From positions 619,988-683,987 of the forward strand of contig NZ_RXZH01000002.1 of assembly GCF_003970385.1 (NCBI RefSeq): a stretch of DNA of 64,000 nt. Direction: 5' to 3'. The position numbers were made by a program, and so were the translations under genes. Below are positions 23,225 to 32,230 of this stretch, piece by piece. Each line of letters begins with the position of its first letter. Position 1 is the stretch's first letter. Origin of the DNA: Vibrio aquaticus. GTDB lineage: Bacteria; Pseudomonadota; Gammaproteobacteria; Enterobacterales; Vibrionaceae. The notes below the pieces were generated by a model. That model was not told the DNA's origin. It searched no databases and was given only the letters and a program-made list of their open reading frames with translations.

Positions 23225-26200
23225 TTAGATAGTAGAAAAGTCTTTAGGGGAACAGTTTAAGTTTAATAACATTAACTCACGCAATGCTACTGAGAATTTA
23301 GCAAACTCATGGACTGAACCGACCTTGAATTCGTTAAGAATATTTTCCCAACGATGAAGCGAGGTTTCGTTCGTTTCAATCCACTCATCAAGCGCTTGCA
23401 TTACATCTAGCTCCTCCGGAGAACAGCCACAGCTTAGGACTTGACCAGTTAGCTGGCGTTGCTGCCAGTCAAGATCTTCACGGAATGCCGCTCTTGCCAA
23501 TGCTTGCCAGTTGTTATCAACCGCTTGACCGTTGATTTGTTTCAAGAACCAATGCAGTGATAGACGATCGCCTAAGTTGTAGTAAAGCTTAGCGGTTTGC
23601 TCAACCGTTTTGCCTTTCTCACGAGACACTGTAGATATATCCAGTACCGAGTATAAGCTAGACAAACGAGCCACATAGTTCGCCACTTCTGCGTTGATAC
23701 CCTGCTCGATCCAAGCTTGAGCCATGTCGTTATGCTCTTCCACTTCAGAAGGAACAAGCATCTCATCAAGGTTCGCTTTAATCGTATCGACATCTGCTTG
23801 ATACAGTTTAATCAATTCATTCACTGATTGACGACCGGTACGATTGCGCAGTAGCCAACGAGATAGACGACGAAGTGTGCGGCGTACATAGAAAATCATA
23901 TCGTACTGCGCATCGGTAGACGCTTCGTTATCTAGAACGCGGATTTCATCCAACACTTTACCTAGGCCAAAGATTTCACGTGTTGCTGCATAAGCGTTAG
24001 CAATATCTACAACATTTGCGCCCGTCTCTTCTTGTAGGCGAGTCACAAAGTTACAGCCCATTTCGTTAACCATTTGGTTAGCAAGAGCCGTCGCAATGAT
24101 TTCTGCACGCAGTGGATGGTTATCCATTTGCGAAGAATAGTTACGGCGTAACTCAGTTGGGAAGTAGCTAACTAGCTGCTGGGCATGGAAAGCATCTTTT
24201 GCGATGTCTTCATGAACCAACTCTTCTTTAAGAACCATCTTACCGTAAGCAACCAGTACTGATAGCTCTGGACGAGTTAGCGCCATGCCCTGCTTTTCAC
24301 GCTCTAGCAATGTTTCATCATCAGGGATGTACTCTAGCGCGCGATCAAGGTGTCCCGCTTTCTCCATTGTGTGGATAAAACGAATTTGCTCTTTAACTAA
24401 AGATAAGCCTTGATGTTCAGTCACCGAGATCGATTCAGACTGACAGTAAGCATCATCTAATACGATTACGCCGACTTCATCTTCCATTGACTCTAAGATC
24501 TTGTTGCGCTGCTTAACCGTTAAGTCACCATTCGTCACTAGACCATTTAAGAAGATCTTAATGTTAACTTCGTTATCTGAACAATCCACACCACCGACGT
24601 TATCAACAAAATCGGTGTTTACACGACCGCCAGTTAACGCGTATTCGATACGACCCAGCTGAGTCATACCTAAGTTACCACCTTCACCAACAACTTTTGC
24701 TTTTAGGTCACGACCATCAATACGTAGAACATCGTTCGCACGGTCACCGACATCTGTGTGAGTTTCAGTAGACGCTTTCACGTAAGTACCGATACCACCA
24801 TTCCATAGAAGATCCACTTGCATTGAAAGGATCATCTTAATCAGATCGTTTGGTGCCATCGATGCTTTCTTAGTACCAAGCATCTTCTGAATTTCAGGTG
24901 TTAGCGCAATTGACTTCGCACGACGAGAGAAAATGCCGCCGCCCTTTGAAATGAGCTCAGCGTTGTAATCTTCCCAGCTTGAACGAGGCAGATTGAATAA
25001 TCGGTTGCGCTCTTCCCAGCTTGAAGCCGACTCTGGATTTGGATCGATGAAGATATGCATGTGGTTAAACGCAGCTTGTAGGCGGATATGCTTAGAAAGC
25101 AGCATACCATTACCAAATACGTCACCGGCCATATCACCGACACCAATTGCAGTGAAATCGGTTGTTTGACAGTTGATGCCCATTTCACGGAAGTGGCGTT
25201 TCACCGACTCCCAACCGCCTTTTGCGGTGATACCCATCGCTTTGTGGTCGTAACCATTCGAGCCACCAGATGCAAACGCATCACCTAGCCAGAAGTTGTA
25301 CTCTTCAGAAACAGAGTTCGCCAAATCAGAGAACGTTGCTGTGCCTTTATCGGCAGCAACAACCAAATATGGGTCATCTTCATCGTGGCGAACCACACTC
25401 TTAGGATGGGCCACTTCACCTTCGATGATGTTATCTGATACGTCTAACAACGCTCGGATAAAGCGTTTGTAACAGCGTTGACCTTCAGCAAAGATCTCAT
25501 CTCGGCCGCTTAAAGTATGTTGACGTTTACAAACGAAACCACCTTTCGCACCGACCGGGACAATTACTGTATTCTTAACTTGTTGCGCTTTGACTAGGCC
25601 AAGGATCTCTGTACGGAAATCTTCTTGACGATCTGACCAACGAAGACCACCGCGGGCAACCTTGCCACCACGTAGGTGCACACCTTCAATATCTGGTGCG
25701 TATACAAAGATTTCAAATGCAGGAACCGGTTGAGGGATCTCTGGGATATCGCTTGGTTTCATTTTTAGCGATAACCAAGGCTTGAACTGCTTGTTGTCAT
25801 CCAACTGGTAATAGTTAGTGCGAAGCGTTGCCGTGATCATTTCCATGTAGCGGCGAATAATACGGTCATCATCCAAGCTTTCTACATGATCCAATTGCTC
25901 TGTGATCTGAGTGATAAGATCATTCTGACCTTTCTGGCTACCTTTAAATTTCGGTTCGAAACGTTTAGCAAACAGATCCACCAGCCCTTTTGCAAGATCT
26001 GGATAGTGGCTTAATGTCTCTTCGATATAGTGCTGACTGAATGGGAAACCAACCTGACGCATGTAGCGCGCGTAAGCACGTAGGATTGAAATCTCACGAC
26101 CTGTCAGTGACGCACCAAGAACAAGACGGTTAAAGCCGTCGCTCTCTAGTTCGCCAGCCCAAATAGATGCGAATGCTTGTTGGAATCGATCACGCGCTTC

Positions 26201-28078
26201 ACGTAGATCAACTGTCTTCTCACTCTTATGCAGCATTGAGAAATCGAGGATCCAATATACCTGCCCGTTGGCTTTACGAACTTCGTAAGGTGATTCACCA
26301 ATCACACGAAGGCCTAAGTTCTCCAGCATTGGCATCACATCAGACAAGTGAATAGGCTCATCACGGTGGTAAAGTTTAAGCTTCACCGCTTTTGAATCTG
26401 ACCCTAGCTCTTGTGGACGGTAGAACAGCATGCCCAGTTTGTTGTCGTCACTTAAGTTTTCTAGACGCTCAATATCCGCAACTGCAGATCCTGGCATGAC
26501 ATCTTCTTTGTAAGAACGTGGGAATGCGCGTAGGTAATCTTTTGCTAAAGGTAGACCTTTACTTTCACCAAAGTTTGCCACGATCGCTTCTGATAAACGA
26601 TCATCCCAAGTTGAAGATGCTTCCATTAAGTTTTGCTCAATCGTTTTAACGTCTACATCCATGTTGTTGTTATCAACACGAACGATATAGTGAGTGCGCG
26701 CCAGAGGGCTTTCTGAGAAATACGTCGTAAATTCGACTTCTTGTTCACAGCCAAAGTACTGTTTCAAGATTCGTTGCGTTTGGCGACGAAGTTCCGTGTT
26801 GTAACGATCTTTGGTTACGTAGACCATGCAGCTAAAGAAACGGCCAAACGGGTCTTTGCGAACGAACAAGCGTAGCAAGTCGCGATCTTGCATCTGTACC
26901 ACGCCCATGCCCACTTCAAGCAGTTCTTCTTCTTTCGCTTGTAGCAACTCATCACGTGGGTAGTTTTCTAGAATATTGTGCAGGGCTTTGTATGAGTATG
27001 AACCTTCACGGTAGCGGCTCGAATCTAGAATACGCTCAACTTTCTCACGAATCAGTGGAATACCCGCCACACTCTGGTTGTACACAGCTGAGGTATAAAG
27101 ACCAGTAAAGCGGTGTTCACCAATCACTTTACCGTTCTTATCGAATTTCTTGATGCCAATGTAATCGGTATAGGCTGGACGGTGAATACGTGACGCGCGG
27201 TTGCCTTTCGTGACGATCAGCAGGAATGGCTTTTTCGCTTCCAATCGAGCTGAATCAGGAAAATCGGAAAGCTTCACGGTACGAACACGCTCACGATTAG
27301 CAAATAGTCCTAGGCCCTTGTCTGCTGTTGGGCGAAGCTCTGTATCGCCGTCAACGGATACGAGGTCGTATTCTTTGTACCCCATGAAGGTAAAGTTGTG
27401 TTTGCCCAACCAACGCAAGAACTGAATTGATTCGTCATAACGATCGCGTTGGATGTCAATGTGACCTTGTTGCGCTTCAACTTCTCCGGTTACTTGCTCT
27501 AGTTTTTCAACCATTAGTAACCAGTCTTGAACCACTAAACCGGTATCGTTCAGAATGCTGAGTAACTCGCCTTTAAGCGAAGCCATCTCTTCTTTATCAC
27601 TCAGGCGGTCTACCTCAATATGAAACAATGACTGCAGTGCGCCATCGCCTTCATTGATATTGGTGATCTCACCTTTGTCTGTGCGTGCGATTTGAGTCGG
27701 TCCATGTAACATTAAATGCGACGACAGATCCAAACGGCTTAAGGCCATTTTTACTGAGTCGACTAAGAATGGACCGTCTGGAACCACGATTTCAACGATC
27801 GTGTGCGTTGACTGCCAGCCTTGACGGCTAACGGTTGGATTAAAAACTCGAACAGAAATATCGTCGGCTTTTTTCTCATTAATATGGTGCCAAAGAGAAA
27901 CGACAGCGCCATAAAGATCAGATTCGTTACGTTCGACTAAATCGTCTTGAGAGATGTTGCTAAACAGGTGTTGAGCAAGTTGGGTGACTAAAGGTTGATG
28001 AGCAAGCTCGAGTTTGTCTTGAATAAGCTTATAAACTTTTTCAAGAAGAACCGGCATCAGTGTTTCACGCGCGGTCAT
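23225..28078 (-). CDS. gdhB: NAD-specific glutamate dehydrogenase, 180-kDa class
   Basis: A 1,617-residue oxidative deaminase of glutamate to 2-oxoglutarate and ammonia, the large GDH class found in vibrios and pseudomonads. The frame opens five codons earlier at TTG 28093, but GGAG seven bases before ATG 28078 fixes the start. The N-terminal third is the regulatory ACT-like region. The catalytic core contains GGLRWSDRQEDFRTEILGL in outline, VPVGAKGGFVCKR, and the nucleotide-binding segment DFTAIGVGDMAGDVFGNGM. The C-terminal helical part follows. It is monocistronic, with its own terminator. Its product feeds glutamate carbon into the TCA cycle. Confidence 0.95.
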   Translation of the reverse strand: MTARETLMPVLLEKVYKLIQDKLELAHQPLVTQLAQHLFSNISQDDLVERNESDLYGAVVSLWHHINEKKADDISVRVFNPTVSRQGWQSTHTIVEIVVPDGPFLVDSVKMALSRLDLSSHLMLHGPTQIARTDKGEITNINEGDGALQSLFHIEVDRLSDKEEMASLKGELLSILNDTGLVVQDWLLMVEKLEQVTGEVEAQQGHIDIQRDRYDESIQFLRWLGKHNFTFMGYKEYDLVSVDGDTELRPTADKGLGLFANRERVRTVKLSDFPDSARLEAKKPFLLIVTKGNRASRIHRPAYTDYIGIKKFDKNGKVIGEHRFTGLYTSAVYNQSVAGIPLIREKVERILDSSRYREGSYSYKALHNILENYPRDELLQAKEEELLEVGMGVVQMQDRDLLRLFVRKDPFGRFFSCMVYVTKDRYNTELRRQTQRILKQYFGCEQEVEFTTYFSESPLARTHYIVRVDNNNMDVDVKTIEQNLMEASSTWDDRLSEAIVANFGESKGLPLAKDYLRAFPRSYKEDVMPGSAVADIERLENLSDDNKLGMLFYRPQELGSDSKAVKLKLYHRDEPIHLSDVMPMLENLGLRVIGESPYEVRKANGQVYWILDFSMLHKSEKTVDLREARDRFQQAFASIWAGELESDGFNRLVLGASLTGREISILRAYARYMRQVGFPFSQHYIEETLSHYPDLAKGLVDLFAKRFEPKFKGSQKGQNDLITQITEQLDHVESLDDDRIIRRYMEMITATLRTNYYQLDDNKQFKPWLSLKMKPSDIPEIPQPVPAFEIFVYAPDIEGVHLRGGKVARGGLRWSDRQEDFRTEILGLVKAQQVKNTVIVPVGAKGGFVCKRQHTLSGRDEIFAEGQRCYKRFIRALLDVSDNIIEGEVAHPKSVVRHDEDDPYLVVAADKGTATFSDLANSVSEEYNFWLGDAFASGGSNGYDHKAMGITAKGGWESVKRHFREMGINCQTTDFTAIGVGDMAGDVFGNGMLLSKHIRLQAAFNHMHIFIDPNPESASSWEERNRLFNLPRSSWEDYNAELISKGGGIFSRRAKSIALTPEIQKMLGTKKASMAPNDLIKMILSMQVDLLWNGGIGTYVKASTETHTDVGDRANDVLRIDGRDLKAKVVGEGGNLGMTQLGRIEYALTGGRVNTDFVDNVGGVDCSDNEVNIKIFLNGLVTNGDLTVKQRNKILESMEDEVGVIVLDDAYCQSESISVTEHQGLSLVKEQIRFIHTMEKAGHLDRALEYIPDDETLLEREKQGMALTRPELSVLVAYGKMVLKEELVHEDIAKDAFHAQQLVSYFPTELRRNYSSQMDNHPLRAEIIATALANQMVNEMGCNFVTRLQEETGANVVDIANAYAATREIFGLGKVLDEIRVLDNEASTDAQYDMIFYVRRTLRRLSRWLLRNRTGRQSVNELIKLYQADVDTIKANLDEMLVPSEVEEHNDMAQAWIEQGINAEVANYVARLSSLYSVLDISTVSREKGKTVEQTAKLYYNLGDRLSLHWFLKQINGQAVDNNWQALARAAFREDLDWQQRQLTGQVLSCGCSPEELDVMQALDEWIETNETSLHRWENILNEFKVGSVHEFAKFSVALRELMLLNLNCSPKDFSTI

Positions 28079-28267
28079 AATCACACTCCACAATTAGAAT
28101 TGTATGTATTTTTTGAGGGTTTTAGTAAGCATAGTGCTTAACACGGGTAATGCCGCTTTATTGTAAAAGCTTTATTGATAAATGGTTAATTGTTTTGGGA
28201 GTGGTAGGAGGTGAAATGTTCGAGAATGTGATTAAGGCACTGTTTAAAGTTCTATAAAATCAGTTGC

Positions 28268-28486
28268 TCACAGAAGTTCTAACTTCACAAACTTGTTATT
28301 TTGGTCAGTTGTTAATCTAAAGCGCCCTTTCAGCCCTATTTGACTAAGAAAAGGACGAAATCGAGAAGCGGGAAGTTGAAGCCTTAAACCTTGTTCTGTG
28401 ACCACCAGAATATTGCTCGCAGCACCATTATAGTGGGCAAGAAAACTCTGATATGAAACGTTAAGTGAAAAGTAATAGCTGTTCAT
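28268..28486 (-). CDS. DUF2835 family protein
   Basis: A 72-residue protein starting MNSYYFSLNVSYQSFLAHY and continuing with VVTEQGLRLQLPASRFRPFL. This is the compact beta pattern of DUF2835, found in marine gammaproteobacteria. The frame extends upstream to 28549, but that part overlaps the pepN terminator hairpin and is unlike the family, so ATG 28486 is chosen despite a weak ribosome binding site. It lies between pepN and the GDH gene on the same strand. The function is unknown. Confidence 0.8.
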   Translation of the reverse strand: MNSYYFSLNVSYQSFLAHYNGAASNILVVTEQGLRLQLPASRFRPFLSQIGLKGRFRLTTDQNNKFVKLELL

Positions 28487-28535
28487 GTGATTAAAAAAGT
28501 AACGATTTTTCCGACAATCAATAAATACTGTATAA

Positions 28536-28568
28536 ATAAACAGTAGCACGTAAATGTGCTACTGTTTT
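28536..28568 (-). terminator. pepN terminator
   Basis: CAGTAGCAC/GTGCTACTG stem with a six-base loop flanked by A's and T's, 12 bases past the pepN stop. It could work in both directions. Confidence 0.85.
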
Positions 28569-28579
28569 GACCAAAATGA

Positions 28580-31186
28580 TTAAGATTCTAGCGCTTTGGT
28601 CACCTTCTCAAACAGATCTTTCGCTAGGTTATCCATTGTTTTAAGAGACTCTAACTCTGTTTTGATCAGTGCTTGACGCCCTTCATCGTACTTACGGAAT
28701 TTAAGCAATGGGTCAATCAAACGAGAGGCCACTTGCGGGTTACTGCTGTTCAGTTCGCGTAAGATTTCGCCGGCAAACTTGTAGCCTTCACCTGACTTAG
28801 CATGGAATCGTACTGGGTTCATGTTGAGGAATGAACCGACCAAACTGCGCGTACGGTTTGGGTTCTTCAAACTGAACGCTTCGTGGCTCATTGTCTGTTT
28901 AATCACATCCAGTACATTTTCTGCCGGGTTAGTGCCTTGCAGTGCAAACCATTTATCCATCACCAAGCCGTCATGTTTCCACTTGTCACTGTAGTCTTGC
29001 ATCAGTGACTCACGACATGCCAACTGAGCACTGTTTGCTGCACTCATCGCTGCAATGGTGTCCGTCATGTTGTTCGCATCAGCGTATTGCGCTTTTGCCA
29101 GCGCATTACCTTGTTCAGTGTAAGCCAGGAAGCTCAGTGCGGTGTTACGTAAAGAGCGCTGGCCAATCGCAACATGTTCGATTGAGTAATCTGCTTGTTT
29201 TGAACTGTGGTAAATCGCACTCAGTTCATCACTTAGCTCAGTGGCTAAAATCACCTTCGTCGCTTTGAGTACTTTCGACACTGCATCCACGTCCACTTGT
29301 TTGTACCAACCTGCCACTTCATTAAAGCTTGGTAGTGAAAGTACTTCCGCAATGAATGCCGGCTCTAACTCTTTTGAAAGCAGTACGCCACGGAAAGCGT
29401 CCACGACGGCACCAGAAAGCTCTACTTCTTGACCTTTCTGAACCTTCTCAACGTTTGAACGAATGTATTTAGCCAATAGCATTTGGCCTGCATCCCAACG
29501 AGCAAATTCGTTACGAGCGTGAACCATTAAGAATGTTAGCTCATCATCGCTGTAATCGTACTCCAGTTTCACTGGTGCAGAGAATTCACGCAGTAATGAT
29601 GGAATTGGTTGCTCGCTAACGTTTTCAAAAACAAATGTCTGCTTCGAATCAGTCACATTCAGTACGTTGTGAATCGCCCTTCCGTTACAATGTAACTCAA
29701 TAACACTGCCATCTTGCGCGTACAGTTCAACGTCAAAAGGAATGTGTAAAGGTTGCTTGTCTGCTTGGTCTTGCGTCGCATCCGTCTTCTGTTCTACTGT
29801 CAGCGCATACGTCTTATTGTCTGCGTTGTATTCACTCGAGACTTTGACTGTCGGTGTACCTGATTGGCTGTACCATAAACGGAACTGCTGTAAGTCAACA
29901 CCGCTTGCGTCTTCCATTGCTGCGACAAAGTCTTCACACGTCGCTGCCGTGCCATCATGACGTTCAAAGTAAAGCTTCATACCTGCTTGGAAACCATCTT
30001 CACCCAGTAAGGTGTGCATCATGCGGATCACTTCGCTGCCCTTTTCATACACGGTTAATGTGTAGAAGTTATTCATCTCAATTACCTGTTCTGGGCGAAT
30101 TGGATGAGACATTGGACTCGCGTCTTCTGCGAACTGAGGACCACGGATGATACGTACGTTGTTAATGCGGTTTACAGCGCGTGAGCCAAGATCCGACGAG
30201 AACTCTTGATCGCGGAAAACCGTTAGGCCTTCTTTCAAGCTTAACTGGAACCAGTCACGACATGTCACTCGGTTACCTGTCCAGTTATGGAAATATTCAT
30301 GGCCGATTACCGCTTCAATACCAAGGTAATCTGTGTCCGTTGCCGTCTTCTCATTCGCTAAGACAAACTTAGAGTTGAAGACATTAAGACCTTTGTTTTC
30401 CATTGCCCCCATGTTGAAAAAATCAACCGCAACGATCATGTAGATGTCGAGGTCGTACTCTAGGCCAAATCGTTCTTCATCCCACTTCATCGAGTTAATG
30501 AGCGATGTCATTGCGTGAGGAGCGCGGTCAAGGTTGCCTTTATCAACAAAGATTTCTAGTTCTACGTTACGCCCGGATTGCGTGACGAACTTATCTCGTA
30601 GTACATCAAAGTCACCGGCAACAAGTGCGAATAAATAAGCGGGTTTCGGGTGAGGGTCTTGCCATTGAACCCAATGACGACCGCCATCAAGATCACCTTG
30701 ATCGACGCGGTTACCGTTACTCAATAGATAGGGGTATTCTGCTTTATCCGCGATCACTTTCGTGGTGTATTTCGCCAAAACGTCGGGGCGATCCATGTAA
30801 TAAGTAATACGGCGGAACCCTTCAGCTTCACATTGAGTACAGAATGCACCACCCGATTTATACAAGCCTTCCAAAGCCGTGTTGGCTTCTGGATTGATCA
30901 GTGTTGTGATCGACAGTTCGAACTGCTCAGGTAGCTGGTGGATTTCTAAACCACCTTCAACAGTGTTGTAATCGGTCCAATCAGTCCCATTGACCTGAAT
31001 GGATTTAAGTTCTAGATCATCACCTTCTAAATGAAGAGTCGTACTCTCTTTCAGTTGCTTAACTTGAGACGTAGCGATAACCGTTGTGTTGGTATCATAA
31101 AGATCAAACGTAAGATCAATATCGCTGATTGAGTGAGATGGTGACTGATAGTCTTTACGGTATTTGGCTTGAGGAGTCTGAGCCAT
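28580..31186 (-). CDS. pepN: Aminopeptidase N
   Basis: An 868-residue M1 zinc metallopeptidase, the main broad-specificity cytosolic aminopeptidase. The exopeptidase motif MGAMENKGLNVFN and the zinc site GHEYFHNWTGNRVT, with the downstream glutamate in LKEGLTVFRDQ, are all intact. AAGGA seven bases before ATG 31186 and the family-typical beginning MAQTPQAKYRKDY make this start better than the upstream one at 31225. The length matches E. coli PepN (870). Terminators lie on both sides. Confidence 0.97.
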   Translation of the reverse strand: MAQTPQAKYRKDYQSPSHSISDIDLTFDLYDTNTTVIATSQVKQLKESTTLHLEGDDLELKSIQVNGTDWTDYNTVEGGLEIHQLPEQFELSITTLINPEANTALEGLYKSGGAFCTQCEAEGFRRITYYMDRPDVLAKYTTKVIADKAEYPYLLSNGNRVDQGDLDGGRHWVQWQDPHPKPAYLFALVAGDFDVLRDKFVTQSGRNVELEIFVDKGNLDRAPHAMTSLINSMKWDEERFGLEYDLDIYMIVAVDFFNMGAMENKGLNVFNSKFVLANEKTATDTDYLGIEAVIGHEYFHNWTGNRVTCRDWFQLSLKEGLTVFRDQEFSSDLGSRAVNRINNVRIIRGPQFAEDASPMSHPIRPEQVIEMNNFYTLTVYEKGSEVIRMMHTLLGEDGFQAGMKLYFERHDGTAATCEDFVAAMEDASGVDLQQFRLWYSQSGTPTVKVSSEYNADNKTYALTVEQKTDATQDQADKQPLHIPFDVELYAQDGSVIELHCNGRAIHNVLNVTDSKQTFVFENVSEQPIPSLLREFSAPVKLEYDYSDDELTFLMVHARNEFARWDAGQMLLAKYIRSNVEKVQKGQEVELSGAVVDAFRGVLLSKELEPAFIAEVLSLPSFNEVAGWYKQVDVDAVSKVLKATKVILATELSDELSAIYHSSKQADYSIEHVAIGQRSLRNTALSFLAYTEQGNALAKAQYADANNMTDTIAAMSAANSAQLACRESLMQDYSDKWKHDGLVMDKWFALQGTNPAENVLDVIKQTMSHEAFSLKNPNRTRSLVGSFLNMNPVRFHAKSGEGYKFAGEILRELNSSNPQVASRLIDPLLKFRKYDEGRQALIKTELESLKTMDNLAKDLFEKVTKALES

Positions 31187-31316
31187 GTCTAAATCCTTCT
31201 GACGTATTTCGGAGTTGCAGCGCACTCCAAGATGACTTGGGCATGCTGAGATAAGATTAACGAAAGGTGCAATGACTGCCCTTTATCATTGCGTGTTAGC
31301 TTACAACTCTAGATAC

Positions 31317-31354
31317 AAAAAAACGAGGCTCTGCATCGAAATACCTCGTTTTTT
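31317..31354. terminator. Bidirectional terminator upstream of pepN
   Basis: AAAAAACGAGG and CCTCGTTTTTT enclose a 15-base loop. It serves the minus-strand secreted-protein gene ending at 31433. Confidence 0.75.
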
Positions 31355-31432
31355 GTCTAATGTTGGCGTCAGAGCCAAACTATTTCGCTGAATAATGATT
31401 AAAACTCACGCTATATCGCCAATGACCGTTGA

Positions 31433-32095
31433 TCACCGAATACGATTCAACACTGCGTACATCGCTCCTTGCTCCATCTCTAACGTTAAGGTATCACTAT
31501 TCAAAGTATATTTAGTTTCATGCTCACCGTTTTCATAAAGCAGAACTAAATGCTCACCTTCTGTGTAATAGACCCCTTTATGAACAGCTTCATCTCCATC
31601 ATCGTTACTCACTCTGAACATAAATACAAAGTCGGGTTGTAAAATAAGGTCGAGTTGATGAACGTCACTGGCTGACACATCGTCTCCGGTTAGGTGGGCA
31701 CTTGACCACATTCCAGCCAGTGAATTAGACAGCGCTTTGGTAAACACAACACCATTGAGGTTCAAAAGATTATGGTTGGCGGAGTATTCGTAAATTTGAG
31801 GTTCAGAGGTATTGAGACCTAGGATTAGCGTATCATCATTGGCCGTATAGAGCCCTTCCCAATGATCGACTGAATAGTCTCTTTTTTGTATATCAATGTT
31901 AAAACTATAGTTGGAGTCTAAGGTGAGTTTTATGGCCAAGAAGTTCTCTTGAGACTCTTCAGGGTTCGGATTGACTAAGTACCAATCCCCTAGCAAAAAT
32001 GGCTGGTCAAATTGTGTTAAGTCGCTATTGTCGCGGCTTGTTTCAGCATAGATAGAGAAACTCAAAATCAGTGATATCAATCCAATCAATCTCAT
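31433..32095 (-). CDS. Secreted hypothetical protein
   Basis: A 220-residue protein with a signal peptide (MRLIGLISLILSFSIYAETS). GAGGAG six bases upstream of ATG 32095 rules out the earlier start at 32131. The mature part has two similar beta-rich halves, each with a GxW strand: FLLGDWYLVNPNPEES, then LAGMWSSAHLTGDD, and paired WEGLYTANDDTLIL and HKGVYYTEGEHLVLL segments. This looks like a duplicated lipocalin-like or META-like barrel repeat. The family is not recognised. It lies between pepN and prc, 135 bases downstream of prc. Confidence 0.7.
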   Translation of the reverse strand: MRLIGLISLILSFSIYAETSRDNSDLTQFDQPFLLGDWYLVNPNPEESQENFLAIKLTLDSNYSFNIDIQKRDYSVDHWEGLYTANDDTLILGLNTSEPQIYEYSANHNLLNLNGVVFTKALSNSLAGMWSSAHLTGDDVSASDVHQLDLILQPDFVFMFRVSNDDGDEAVHKGVYYTEGEHLVLLYENGEHETKYTLNSDTLTLEMEQGAMYAVLNRIR

Positions 32096-32182
32096 AGCGC
32101 ACTCCTCACTCTTTTCTTTAAGCTTAGGCACTGGGATTGTATTTGGCGAAAAATTAGATCTAAATCACATAAATTATTGATG

Positions 32183-32210
32183 AAAAAAAAGCGAGCTATT
32201 TAAGCTCGCT
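32183..32210 (-). terminator. proQ-prc terminator
   Basis: GCGAGCT/AGCTCGC stem with a five-base loop and eight U's on the minus strand, 21 bases past the prc stop. Confidence 0.88.
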
Positions 32211-32230
32211 TTCTAACCTACTGAAAATCA